Origin: Cymbomonas tetramitiformis
Lineage: Eukaryota > Chlorophyta > Pyramimonadophyceae > Pyramimonadales > Pyramimonadaceae
DNA length: 64,000 nt
Direction of reading: 5' to 3'
Assembly: GCA_001247695.2 (NCBI GenBank)
Contig: LGRX02027141.1
Location: 1 to 64,000, forward strand
A program made the translations under genes and the position numbers. Each line of letters opens with the position of its first letter. The stretch's first letter is position 1. Below are positions 33,101 through 43,699 of this stretch, piece by piece. The notes beneath the pieces were generated by a model, which saw only the letters and a list, made by a program, of their open reading frames with translations, had not been told where the DNA came from and did not search any database.

Positions 33101-35370
33101 GTGTCATTTCAATCCGATAGAATTGTGACTTGTTGATGACTATGAAATTTCTGTCACTTTCCAGAATGAGGATGAACTGCGCTTGGAAACCGTATGCAGA
33201 TTGCGGGTTCAAGTTCCGACATGGCTTTTCCAAGACTTCGTGGCCTAATGGACGAGGCAACAAATTTCTAAACATTCCAGAATGAGCTTTCAAAGAGTCT
33301 TTATTCCTCAATGAAGTATGCTTGTCTTATGTGCCAAAATGATGTGAAACCACAAATATGGTGTCAATCTATATGTGGATGGTTTATACCATTGTATGCT
33401 ATTCCACAAATAAGTAGTGATGTCAGAATAAAAACTTTGGACAATTGCAACTCAGTACAAACCCGAGTGCATTCAAGTCCACTTGTAAACTCAGAATCTG
33501 AATCTAATGTACTTTTTATATGCACAGGATAGAACATATTTTCTATGTGATTCTGGATTCAGGAACTAGAGTCAATGTAAAACTCTTTTCCTATTTCAGA
33601 CGATGAAACCTTTATTCCCTTAGGTGCAATACCTTATTGTAAGGAATAGTCATTTTCAATACAAGTTTCAATCGATTTTCTCAAATCTGTCACTTTTATG
33701 ATGATCAGATTGGTCAACTTTACAGCATAACCACTTCCCCTCGCTGAAGGAGATGACTCCCATCATAGGGTGGTATATTGGCTGTTTTCATATGACACAT
33801 GGAAAACACGAATAACTCTTGGAGAATTTCGGGATGAACATCCTGAATTGGTTGTGCTTGATTGCTCTATGCCCAAGAATGACCGAAGAGATTACTTGCC
33901 ATCTTTTAGCCATATGACGTAGAGGCTGCTTAACAACGGTTGGGTCATAAGCTGAATAGCTATGTTAGCTATGTTGGAGGCTGAATAGCCATGATTGCAC
34001 AGATTCTGTCCTCCATGATAGACCTTTGAGAAATGGTGTCTGATGAATCAATACTTTTGACAACAACTCAACCTTTAGGTATGATGAAGAGCTGATGATC
34101 TTTGCTGCAATGCAATTGTTTGATGCGTACCACTGAAATGCCTTGTGATATAATAATCTCACTGCATATGCTTTGTTCAATGGCGGTATGATCAGATATG
34201 TAATGATCCATGAATACAAGATGGTTGGTATGGCTCATTCAGCAGGCATGATTACCTCAAAGAGATGCCAATACACGGATACATTTCAAGACATAAGGGC
34301 AATAGGCTTATTATGTAGCCTTCAAAGGCAGTTAGCATTTATGCTGCATTGGTCAGCTCAGTGGCGTTGACCTATCTAGGTGTTGTACTCAGGCCGTAGC
34401 CTGCATATTGCATTGAGTAATCTTGACACCTTTAATGATCTAATCAGATGATATATATGAAATATCAAGAATGGTTGCCCTTTTTCAATGATCATCGGTG
34501 GCAGAGGCTATAGTGCTTGCACCGTGTCAATATACAATTCTAGTCTGGATATATGCTAGACCAGAGGTATACAATGTCTAGGTCTTCAAAATCAAGCTCA
34601 TATGTATGTCATGGCTGATGACCTTAGAAATGTTTGATACTTATATGTGTCAACTTCATGGAGTTCTGCATGGTTTGACTGTATATAGTCAGGCTTACCA
34701 AAGCAAAAACGATGATGCAACTTAATTGTTTTATTTTATTATTTGTCTTTATTATTTATTTGGGTTTTAGTTGTATTTTTAGCTTATCATCTTCCCCCCT
34801 CAAGGAAGTGTATTGCTAGGCGGTTGTCAAGCGCCGTTTAAATACAACAGAGGTCCGACCTCTATGTGATGACGTGATAGCTTACTATGAAGCTGGATAG
34901 CAGTTCTCGGGATGCAGACCATTGCACCGAAGGTGCATTGCAGTTGTTGGGATGCAGCCCACATTATTTCTACGGTGCGGCAGCCGCTGCCCCACGCGAG
35001 GGCCTCTTCGCGCCATGTCAGGGCGATGACTTGCCCACGCTCAGCCCAAGCTAGGCACAAGATATGCCCAGGTTAGGCCCAGGTTAGGCCCAGGTTAGGC
35101 CCAACGCAAGCCCTGAGTTGCCGCTTTCATTGGCCCTCGCTGCGTCTTTCGAGGAGGTTAGGAGGTTCCACCAATGATCGACCACGAGCTGCCGATATAT
35201 CCGCGGATCCGAAAAGCAAATCTGGAATCGAATCTGCCGTTTCCCGATATTCAACGCGGATGAATACGTGGCACATTGTGGCAGTCCGATCAAAACATTT
35301 GCTACGGCCAAAATCGCTCCTCACCCCATAATCTATGACGATGACGATGACACCCGAATGGTGTCATGGC
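30177..35370. other. non-coding left interior of the LTR element
   Basis: AT-rich sequence with only short, unsupported frames. It contains the GCAGCCC repeats and dispersed pyrimidine/purine words of the form cttccccccTcaaggaagtg (34790, related at 32478 and 33736). A short cccaggttaggcc triple repeat lies at about 35065-35100. Confidence 0.55.
31200..31320. repeat. CAGTTCTTGGGATGCAGCCC repeats
   Basis: The ~22-bp unit cctgcagttcttgggatgca occurs four to five times in tandem. Related single copies occur elsewhere in the LTR element (about 30385, 32730, 34903, 34935, 38540), so it is a dispersed motif of this element rather than a local slip. Confidence 0.7.
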
Positions 35371-36711
35371 ATAATGATTAGGTTAAACACGGCCAGTGTC
35401 GGCTTTTACAGAATCGTGTCCGTTTTTGCAATTCCTGTCCGTTTTTGCAGTTCTTAACAGTGGTGTGTGTTTTTTTCAACTTGCAACTTTCCAACCGCGA
35501 TACGCACGATATGCCTAAGCGCAAGTTTAAGCACGAAAACTTGAATGACGCTGAGATGATGGCTTTGCAAACGTCACAGCGATCCCAACGACGGACTCGT
35601 GATTCTCATGAAGCGAGTTTCATGAATAGCCCATCCGCCTTTCATGAGTGCGTGGAAGTTGAATACCTCCCCGCCATCAAGCCAATAAACAAAGAATGGA
35701 CACGGAAAATATTTGATGATGTTCACGCGGATAAAGAGGTACGAGTAAAGCGCACTGTTGTTCCAAAAGAACAAGTGGCTTTACTCGTAGACAGCTTTAA
35801 TCCGACGAACTTTATGCACGAAAAGAAGATCAAAAGCCGAACATTTGTCGACTTGTTTGCCGCGGGTTCCGAGATAAATCTAAACTTGAAACCAGTTTTA
35901 GAAAGTCGTTTCGGAAAGGCCGAATTCAAGTTTATTTCAGTGGATAGTGACACTCAAGCAAAAAATGTGAAGGGCTGGGTCCCTATGAACATCTTTCGTG
36001 TGCACGACAACTGGAAAGTGTTGGGTCAAAACGTCATTTGTGCACCGCCTACAAGTGGAATGAGTGACGCGGCTATCATGTACTTCGCAGAACACTGCAA
36101 GGATTTCTGCGCGTTTTTGGTGCCAGACATGTGGCTTGCTGACCGTGCCTATCCACTTCGACGAATGTGGTGGGCGAAAAAGCAAGAAGACAAGCTCATT
36201 TACGAGCTCGAGGGTGTTCAAGGCATGCGCTGGATTGTGTGTGTGAAAGAGAAGCGCAAAGGCCAAGATCTCTTCGCAAAGACTGGTGTGCAACTAAGTG
36301 CTAAGCCAGCAATGAAAAAAGCTTACGCCGAACGCAAGCAGGAAGCACTAGAAAGCGCTCCTAGTGATGGTGGAGATGCTCTTGAGGTTGCTTTGAGGAA
36401 TGATGCTGCATAGATGCTAGCGATACAAGGTCTCTCGGTAGGAACACATGTAACATGGAACATACAAAGACACGTATCTCATATCATAGAAGTACATAAT
36501 TTGAATTATGCACATATCGATGATATTATTGTACCGTGTATGCGTGAATGCGTGTGCGTGTGAAATGCTTTGTGTTATGCTCGAATTTGTCTTTGGACGG
36601 AGTGTATATTTGTTGTTGACACTGTTAAGAACTGCAAAAACGGACGGATTTTGCAAAAACGGACACGATTCTGTAAAAGCCGACACTGGCCGTGTTTAAC
36701 CTAATCATTAT
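35371..36711. mobile_element. 1.34-kb TIR transposon with one methyltransferase-like ORF
   Basis: The ~92-bp terminal inverted repeats 35371-35462 and 36620-36711 differ at only a few bases. Both contain ataatgattaggttaaacac, ggccagtgtcggcttttaca and tgtccgtttttgca. TCATGG occurs at the outer edge on both sides, a probable target duplication of 5-6 bp. The whole element is nested in the non-coding LTR element. The interior is one intronless ORF with a higher GC content than its surroundings. Confidence 0.75.
35511..36413 (+). CDS. Rossmann-fold, methyltransferase-like protein, 300 aa
   Basis: I chose ATG 35511 (MPKRKFKHENLNDAEMMALQ) over the upstream in-frame ATG 35445, because the longer start lies in the inverted repeat. 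The N-terminus is basic. Around residues 105-160, FVDLFAAGSEINLNL resembles a SAM-binding motif I, and FISVDSD an acidic motif II. VICAPPTSGMSDAAIMYFAE followed by FCAFLVPDMWL looks like the motif IV region of adenine methyltransferases, but APPT replaces NPPY/F, so catalysis is doubtful. The frame is intact and fills the small TIR element. It could be a divergent transposase or accessory protein. The methyltransferase call is inference from motif spacing. Confidence 0.4.
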   Translation: MPKRKFKHENLNDAEMMALQTSQRSQRRTRDSHEASFMNSPSAFHECVEVEYLPAIKPINKEWTRKIFDDVHADKEVRVKRTVVPKEQVALLVDSFNPTNFMHEKKIKSRTFVDLFAAGSEINLNLKPVLESRFGKAEFKFISVDSDTQAKNVKGWVPMNIFRVHDNWKVLGQNVICAPPTSGMSDAAIMYFAEHCKDFCAFLVPDMWLADRAYPLRRMWWAKKQEDKLIYELEGVQGMRWIVCVKEKRKGQDLFAKTGVQLSAKPAMKKAYAERKQEALESAPSDGGDALEVALRNDAA

Positions 36712-39700
36712 CATGGTCAACCGACGCAGTCATGCGATGCTCGTTGTCATCGCGACACCCCCCCCCCACTTCGTATGTTTTAAAGTTATAATCACGATCT
36801 CCGAATTCGCCTGCCAGGTCAAAGCCATCGCAGCACGAACATTGGTGCACAGTTGTTCATGTGCGATGTTGGATTTTGTAAGATTATCTGCTGTGATAAA
36901 GATCTTAGGATGCATGGAGCGTCATTGGTGCTTTCGCCCATCTTGGGCCCATCTTGGGCCCATCTTGGGCCCAGCGACCAACCATTTTACGCCCCTACGT
37001 TCACCTTCCTTGGGAGAGTCTTGGGAGAGTCTTGGGAGAGACGAAGGGACATGTCGGGCGCATCGTGGATGTATCACCGATGCACCATCGGTGCACCTTG
37101 GGGTCAGAGGTGCGCCGCACGCTAGAAATAATGTGCCCGAATTCACGTCATCAGCGTGGGTCATATAGTGCCCAAGCATGTGCTGTATATATACAACACT
37201 ACCCTCCAGCGGCGAAGTGGTTTGCTATTACCATCATCGTATGTATGCTGTGGGATATCAATATATAATCAGAGAGCATGGTAATATGTGTACCATGCTT
37301 GTCAATATCGGAGAGACTGTGTCTTCTTTAAAATCCTCATGACTATATGTATAATGGTGCTATACTGATGTCAACACCTTCTCTCTGAGTGATTTATTGA
37401 TTTCAGATGTGATGTCGTGGCAGTCAACCTTGTCCGATTGTACCGGAGGTTGTATGAATTGTGTCCACGTCATTGGCACGAGTCATATTGTGTCCATGCA
37501 TACGCGATCTCAGCGCAGGTCACAATACAGTGCCCGAGCATACGCGATTTTAGCGTAGGTCACATTGTGCCTCTATTTATTACATCTGAGAATATCTGTT
37601 ACTCATCTTTGTGAGTCTAGACAGCATTGTGCTGATTGCAATGCTTTCTCTGGTGACTTATATATCACAGATTATACCAAATGTGGTGATCAGTCCAGTG
37701 CAATATTTTGTCACCGGAATGTACAGGGATTGTGAATGATTGCAATCCAGCCGGAGGAATAATCTCAACAGCTATTCTATACTAATGAATTCATCGGAGT
37801 TATACTCATTTCGACGATTCAAAACCCATGTCATTTGTAATGATGACAAATCATGTGAATATATAGGGTTTTTATCAGAATGCTTTTATGTGATGTCAAC
37901 ATATTATGAACAATTCACTTGCATCTCAGGACAAAGGAGTTACGCTTGGAAGGTCTTGCATGGTGGTCACCAACAGTTATCAGCTGTTATTCGGGTGCCA
38001 TATTCTGCCTTCAGCACTGGGACTATATCAACCAGTCTTACAGCGATGCACTTGTCCTTCCCACTCTTATGTACGGCTATAGTGCCAAAGTGTATCAGGT
38101 GGGATATATATATATATACATTATATAACTATCATCTTCTGATCCAGGATATGCAATTAAGCATGGTATCAGGTTATATGTTATGTATATAGTTCAGCAT
38201 TCCAAACTTACTCGAGGATGTAAATGCTGAGTAAGAGTCAACTTATAGTCATTGGGATATAGTTTCCCATCCGAATTTACACTTTGTTAGTGATGGTGGA
38301 TTTAACGTTGTACAGATTTCAACGTTACTTGTGGATGCAGTGATTTTATCAAAAGCAATCCATCAGAAATCACCAGATCGGAATATAAAATGGATATGTG
38401 TGTGATCCTATCCACCTTCTTCCCTCCTTGAGGAAGTGTGAACATATAGGCAGGTCAGTTGCTTATATACCTTATAGCTTATAGCTTACAGCTTATAGCT
38501 TACAGCTTATAGCTTATAGCAGTCCTTGTAGGAAGCAGCTTATACAGTTTTAGGGTTGTTGCCCAACAGCTCTTGGGTTGTTGCCCGAAATATTATCATG
38601 TCGGTGCTGATTACAGCATGATATATTTATGCCAAACACGAAGTGTATCCAATATTTAAGTGGCATTTAGGGCATGTTACGTTACAGTGGCCCATATCCC
38701 CAACAGTGTGTTTAGGGTGTTACTTGGTATCAGTAACCCTAAAATAATAAAATTAAAGCAGTATAAATATTTTGCAAACATTTTTAAGCAAAACTGCATT
38801 TAATGTCACACTGAATGTTACGTGGTTTGCAGGAGGTATGTTACACCCCTGACACACACATTTAATTTTAGGGGTGTTACAAGTGCTGCATAAATCAGGG
38901 AATATTGGTTGATAGCTGAATAATTAGATCAGCAAAAAAAATCAACCCGAATTTTTCATTTTGAAATCAAACGTGTGAACTTTTCACGCATTTCGTTACA
39001 GCCAATATGTACACCCCTATATATTCCACACCTGCTATCTAGGGCGTTACACGAGATATGACTATGGCCGTCATGATTTTCTGATACCTTAATAGGTATA
39101 AAATCATAATATCAAATAAAATAGGGTCGAATTTTCAATTTTCAAATCTATCGCAAACGAATTTCACCCATTTTGGCCGTTTTTCGGCTTATTTATTGTT
39201 TTCCATAGTAATATATCTGTGTGTGTGTGTAAGCTGCAAAGTACAGAAGTACTGCAACTCACTTCACCTTTGCACATGACAATTTTCATGGCATAAAAGT
39301 GAATATTCCTGTATGTCAACATCTGTGGTTGATCATATCTGTGGGTTTTACTGATTTGAAACCCATGGAAGTAAATGCACTCCCTGATGATATTTAGGTA
39401 TACCAACTATAAGCGGATTATCCACTTTAGTGATAACTTATCAACCTATGATATGTTTGAGCATATGACTGTGCTCTAAGAGTATATCAAAATGATATCT
39501 CTAAATTTCAAGCATATCTGGACATAGCTTGATTATAATCAAAGCAGTTTAGCACAACACATATATATGTGTGTGTATGTCCACAACAACCTATGTCAGC
39601 TCAATGTATGTATGTACTGATCTGGTTAGGTACATGCTTTTGTGCTGATCAATACTGAGTCATTTGTCAAAATGCAGCATAGTGGTTGTTGTTGCTCCAG

Positions 39701-41564
39701 CGATATGTGAGAGTGGATGGACTGTGCTCAACAGTTACCAGCTGTTGTAATGAGCACAATATTCTGCCTTCGGGTCTGGAGATAACTCCATCCAACCCTA
39801 CAGCATGGTGTCTTATCCTGCTCCCATATGTATCGCCATCTCTGACATTCCACACGCACATGTGTTTGTGGAATGGTATCCATATTATCATGCACATGAT
39901 AGACATTATAGTTGATCAATTCACTCTGAGTCAGTGAATGTCAATATATACAGTAAATGTCAGTGTGTGTGCAATGTGTAGTACTGCTGATTAGTACGTT
40001 TGCCAGAGTGTCTTTTGTTGGCCGATCTCATGCCGTTCAGTGTGTGTTCACTTTACACACTTACAGGAAGGTGACTTCTGGTATTACAATATTCCCAGAT
40101 AGTTATCATGCAGGATTGTGATCAGCATACCGTGTACTGAATGAATCTAGCATGATATATATCAAGTTAGGGGTTATTGTAATCCTGATATAATCTCATT
40201 CACAATAATGAGTTGCTGGTTGATTTTACATGTAGCTCTGGTGAGTATTCCTTCCAGTAATCCACCATAGAACGGTATGTGATCCGAACGAAGAGCATCT
40301 CGGCTCCACCGGGACATAACGAGCTAATTATGATGTTAAGACTACTTTCAGGCACCTTATGCTAACATGAGTTCTAATATAATCTAGCATGCACTGCAAT
40401 GTGCTTGTGGAATGTTCAGTACATTGCAAAATGATGCTAATGTTCCAGTTGCTAACGTGATCAAACTGGTATATATATACTACAGCTGAAATCATGATCA
40501 AGCTGCTTTGGTGATGCATGCACAACTTACAATATTGCAGCCACTCAGTATAGAATGTATACATGGTGCTGCATGTACTCATGTGCTGCATGTTGGTGTG
40601 TGCTGCATATACTCATGTGCTGCATGTTGATGTGTGCTGCATATACTCATGTGCTGCATGTTGATGTATAATGCAATCATTGCAAGCTCAGTATACACAT
40701 CTCTTGCACACTATATTGAAAATAAGCATACAAATGCTGACGGTTTGAAATATTTCTGCAGTCATCAATATATGGTGTGATATGCTGCAGTATAGTAATC
40801 ATGTGTCCATCATGCATCCATCCAAAATATCCCTGCGAGTATACAATTATTCTGCAGAGGATATTGACGCGCGTAACATAGCATATGTACGGATGGCGGA
40901 CACTGTAGATATGTGCATGTCTCGCTGCATGTAGATACATCAGGAATCATGCGCCCTAAAATCGTGTGTTTATTGCATCCGATGAAATCATGACAGGTGC
41001 ACATCGCGCTGACGAGCTAAAATCATCGTACGAGCGGATTATTGTGTACGGTTCAAGCAGATCATTTGCGAAAATCGATGTTGTCAATTATTTCACAAAG
41101 TATCTCATTGTCGCCGGTGTATTGTCGCATAAATGAATGCGATCGCGCTGTTTAACGAAATTTCGTACGTCCATTCGCAGTTGATGTGAATCATACGTAC
41201 TGACGGTCATTTTTCGTTAGCGCATCTGCATCTCGCATACCGTGACAATCCTGCGAATTTTGACATCATATGTATACGATCCGTATACTGTGCGCACACC
41301 TTGTCGCTTATAGTATTAAGACGATTTCTCTGCGAATGCTGTCAGCTGCGAATATGTTCGCGATGATAAATCCTCGCGCAATCCGTATGCTGTCGATATT
41401 CGAGCGTATGTTATTATTCGGTTTGCAGATATTCAGTATAACTGCGAGCGCTGTCGCTTGTATGCGCGAACCTGCAACCTGCGAACAATATAATATATAC
41501 GATATCTAACGCTGCACTCACTTGAGTTCTCGTTCTCGTGTCTTGACGAGTTTAGAATACCATA
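36712..41564. other. non-coding right interior of the LTR element
   Basis: No supported gene. Local repeats: (cttgggcccat)3 at about 36942-36972, (cttgggagagt)3 at about 37010-37045, alternating cttatag/cttacag units at 38464-38522, and a 37-bp repeat with ctcatgtgctgcatgttg at about 40570-40672. These low-complexity blocks support a decayed, non-coding filler. Confidence 0.55.
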
Positions 41565-42147
41565 TATTAGGGCTGGATAAGCGAGCCCTCAGTATATCAT
41601 ATAAAATAATAGTAAACGTTGTGTTATAGGACGGTAACACACGCGTAAGATAATAGCGGGGATGAGTGCAGACTTCTGTGAGAAGATGCTGCCTCTAGCA
41701 CAACGCTAGCTCATCTAAATACCAAATGTCTCCCATCGCATAGATGGTACCGCCATTGGGTTGTGAACCCGAGACATTGGTTGAACGACCAGTATCGTCA
41801 GAACGAATAATACGTTCGCCCCATAATACTGCGCATGCTTGTTCCGCACATGCTTGAAGCGAAGATGATTTCTTGTTTGTTACTTCAAGATGTATCTTGC
41901 TTTGCCATCTTCGAGTTCGACATACGAACTCTCGATGATAGGTGTCATTCAAGTCTTTCCTTGAATACTGACAGATGATGTGACTTATCATCTGACGACA
42001 TGTACAGTCATAGTCGACCGTACTGACGACTGTCTGTCATTATAATATATGACATGACTCGACATGACATGACATGGTATGACATGTCTGACAGGTATGA
42101 CACGTATGACATGTATGACACATATGTCATCGGTCATGGCCCTGACA
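41565..42147 (-). repeat. LTR (right, 5' LTR in element orientation)
   Basis: This 583-bp repeat matches 29587-30176 and lacks 7 bp (atcataa) near its start. It is followed directly by the TAGTC duplication at 42148-42152. Confidence 0.85.
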
Positions 42148-42319
42148 TAGTCGAGTGTCGAGCGTTTTCACGAAGCCAGTTGTTGTCTTCTCTATCTGGT
42201 ATCTCTTGAAAACATAAGCCTTTATCTATATATACAGTAAGCACTTGTAGAGTTCGTAAATTTTGCAGAACTGTCCGTTCGATATAGGTATATCGCGCTA
42301 AAAAAAGGCTTTAGATACT

Positions 42320-42511
42320 ATGGGGCGTACAAAGAAGAAACTGTCGGCATCGACAGCTTCAAAAAGCGGTCCTCGAGGTGAGGGTGGAAATGTTTCGATT
42401 AAGCTTACCCGAAAGATGTACTTCGCTTATTGTGCAAGAGCTCGCCTATTACTGAGATGTAATAGGTTTTCATTAATAATAGGAATAATAAATACCTCGC
42501 GTTGCCAGTAA
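42320..42511 (+). pseudogene. basic ORF, possible N-terminal piece of the hAT-like element protein
   Basis: ATG at 42320 (MGRTKKKLSASTASKSGPRG), 63 codons. The MG-basic start resembles ORF starts at about 46498 (MGRRKKELSSKQQ) and 62577 (MGKRGRGSKPNHV). It lies inside the TAAGGGGCGTA element. Too short for a firm assignment. Confidence 0.3.
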
Positions 42512-42795
42512 TTATGCCATCTGGCTCAACTAATACGTATACCCGAATGGGTCGATTTGGACCTCGAATGTGCAACATTTAATGCCGCATTATCCACATA
42601 CTCAATTTTGGCAATACAGTAACCAGTTAAACCACCAGTTAACTAGTGCAAAAAAAAAAAGCAATTAACCCTTTGTAGCTAGTTAATCAATTTCTTGTTT
42701 ACTTACTAGCTAACCCCAACCAGTTAATCAATTTGCACTAATCACTTCCAACCAGTTGGACCTCAGGTCAACCGGCTACGCCCCTTACATTGAGT

Positions 42796-43632
42796 ATACA
42801 CATATGCGAAACGATTTCTTTAACAAAATTGTCATCAAACACTCAAATATCACCGGTTGTCCAAACCGAAAAGAAGGAATTTTCTCTGCTCCACTGCAAA
42901 CGCCTCGTCCATGACGTGTTTAACCTGCGACGTTGCGCATAGTAGGGAATTATTTTAAACCCCGGGGACGCATCCACAAGTAGGCATGCCACCCATCTCT
43001 TACATACTTCAAGATGGGCGTAAATGGACCAGTAACGCGAAAGTTGTGCCCCTTTTAGCGAGCTCTACCCACAAGCCTGCGAATAACAACTATACAGTAT
43101 GAAAGATCGCCTTTTAAGTGTTAACGGTTGTCCATTGTAAATTCTTGCAAACCAAGTATTTTCCAAAAGACGCCGTTATTCTATACTATAATTATACAAC
43201 ATATAAAATTACAATTTGAAATCAGGTTTAATCCAAACCAATAATCCTGAACCCGGAGCTGTTATAACTTTACTTTCCATACAAACTCCAATAATTCCAT
43301 TTAAAAGGAGGTAAATCCAAAATACTTCAATTTTATATGCCAAAATAAGTTATAATTGTGCTAAATTAGTATAATTAGCAAAAAGAATTTCAACGGGAAA
43401 CAATGTATTTGTAACATGTAATTGTATTTCCTATAGAAAATATTCCATTAAAGTTATTAATAGTATGCCATGTTTTTGCAGAAGAAAACGTGTTAAGTAC
43501 AACTCTTAATTTTGAAGTAGTTTTGTAATTTATTAAACTAGTGGGTGCACTTACATCAATTCTCCTTGAATCACCCGCCGAATTCTCCTCCGAATTTAAA
43601 AAAAATGTTTGTGAAGAAATCATATTATTCAT
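42796..43632 (-). pseudogene. degraded capsid-like viral remnant
   Basis: Minus-strand frame 43632-43390 starts MNNMISSQTFFLNSEENSAG and continues with RIDVSAPTSLINYKTTSKL. An early FLNSxxxxSG-like stretch followed by short beta strands resembles penton-type minor capsid proteins of polinton-like viruses and virophages; this is a pattern impression, not a proven match. Further down the minus strand there are broken AT-rich frames (for example NTLFPVEILFANYTN, and later GSGLLVWIKPDF). The region matches the 28.5-29.2 kb ORF in base composition and strand, and both flank the hAT insertion. Confidence 0.3.
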
Positions 43633-43637
43633 TATCT

Positions 43638-43690
43638 ATACTAATAAAAGATTGATTTTTTTATATTTGATTCGGTACAGTGCGGGCCCG
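43638..43690 (+). mobile_element. possible Helitron 5' end
   Basis: TCTATACTAATAAAAG follows an A, as at the 5' ends of many plant Helitrons (A|TC...). No CTRR-T end with a preceding hairpin was identified to the right; the 45245 hairpin is a weak candidate because no CTRR follows within ~12 bases. Confidence 0.25.
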
Positions 43691-43699
43691 ATTTTAAGC

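Larger units (their letters stand above)
29587..42147 (-). mobile_element. 12.56-kb LTR element without gag-pol (LARD-like)
   Basis: Direct repeats at 29587-30176 and 41565-42147 are essentially identical apart from a 7-bp indel, and are flanked by an exact 5-bp duplication TAGTC (29582-29586, 42148-42152). On the minus strand the LTR runs TGTCAGGGCC...CCCTAATA. A polypurine-like tract (aagaggggggatc) abuts the left LTR and TGGTATTCTAAACTCG follows the right LTR, so the element is read on the minus strand. The interior has no gag, protease, RT or integrase frame, which matches large retrotransposon derivatives that rely on enzymes made elsewhere. A small TIR transposon is nested at 35371-36711. 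The near-identical LTRs imply recent insertion. Confidence 0.8.
29238..42787. mobile_element. hAT-like element split by an LTR element
   Basis: The termini TAAGGGGCGTA (29238) and TACGCCCCTTA (ending 42787) are flanked by an exact 8-bp duplication, CATTGAGT, at 29230-29237 and 42788-42795. An 8-bp duplication with short TIRs fits hAT. Subterminal regions share tagctagttaatcaatt repeats (29300-29400 and 42670-42740). Subtracting the nested 12.56-kb LTR element leaves about 1 kb, so it is a deletion derivative; a basic ORF at 42320-42511 may be a remnant of its protein. Confidence 0.75.
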
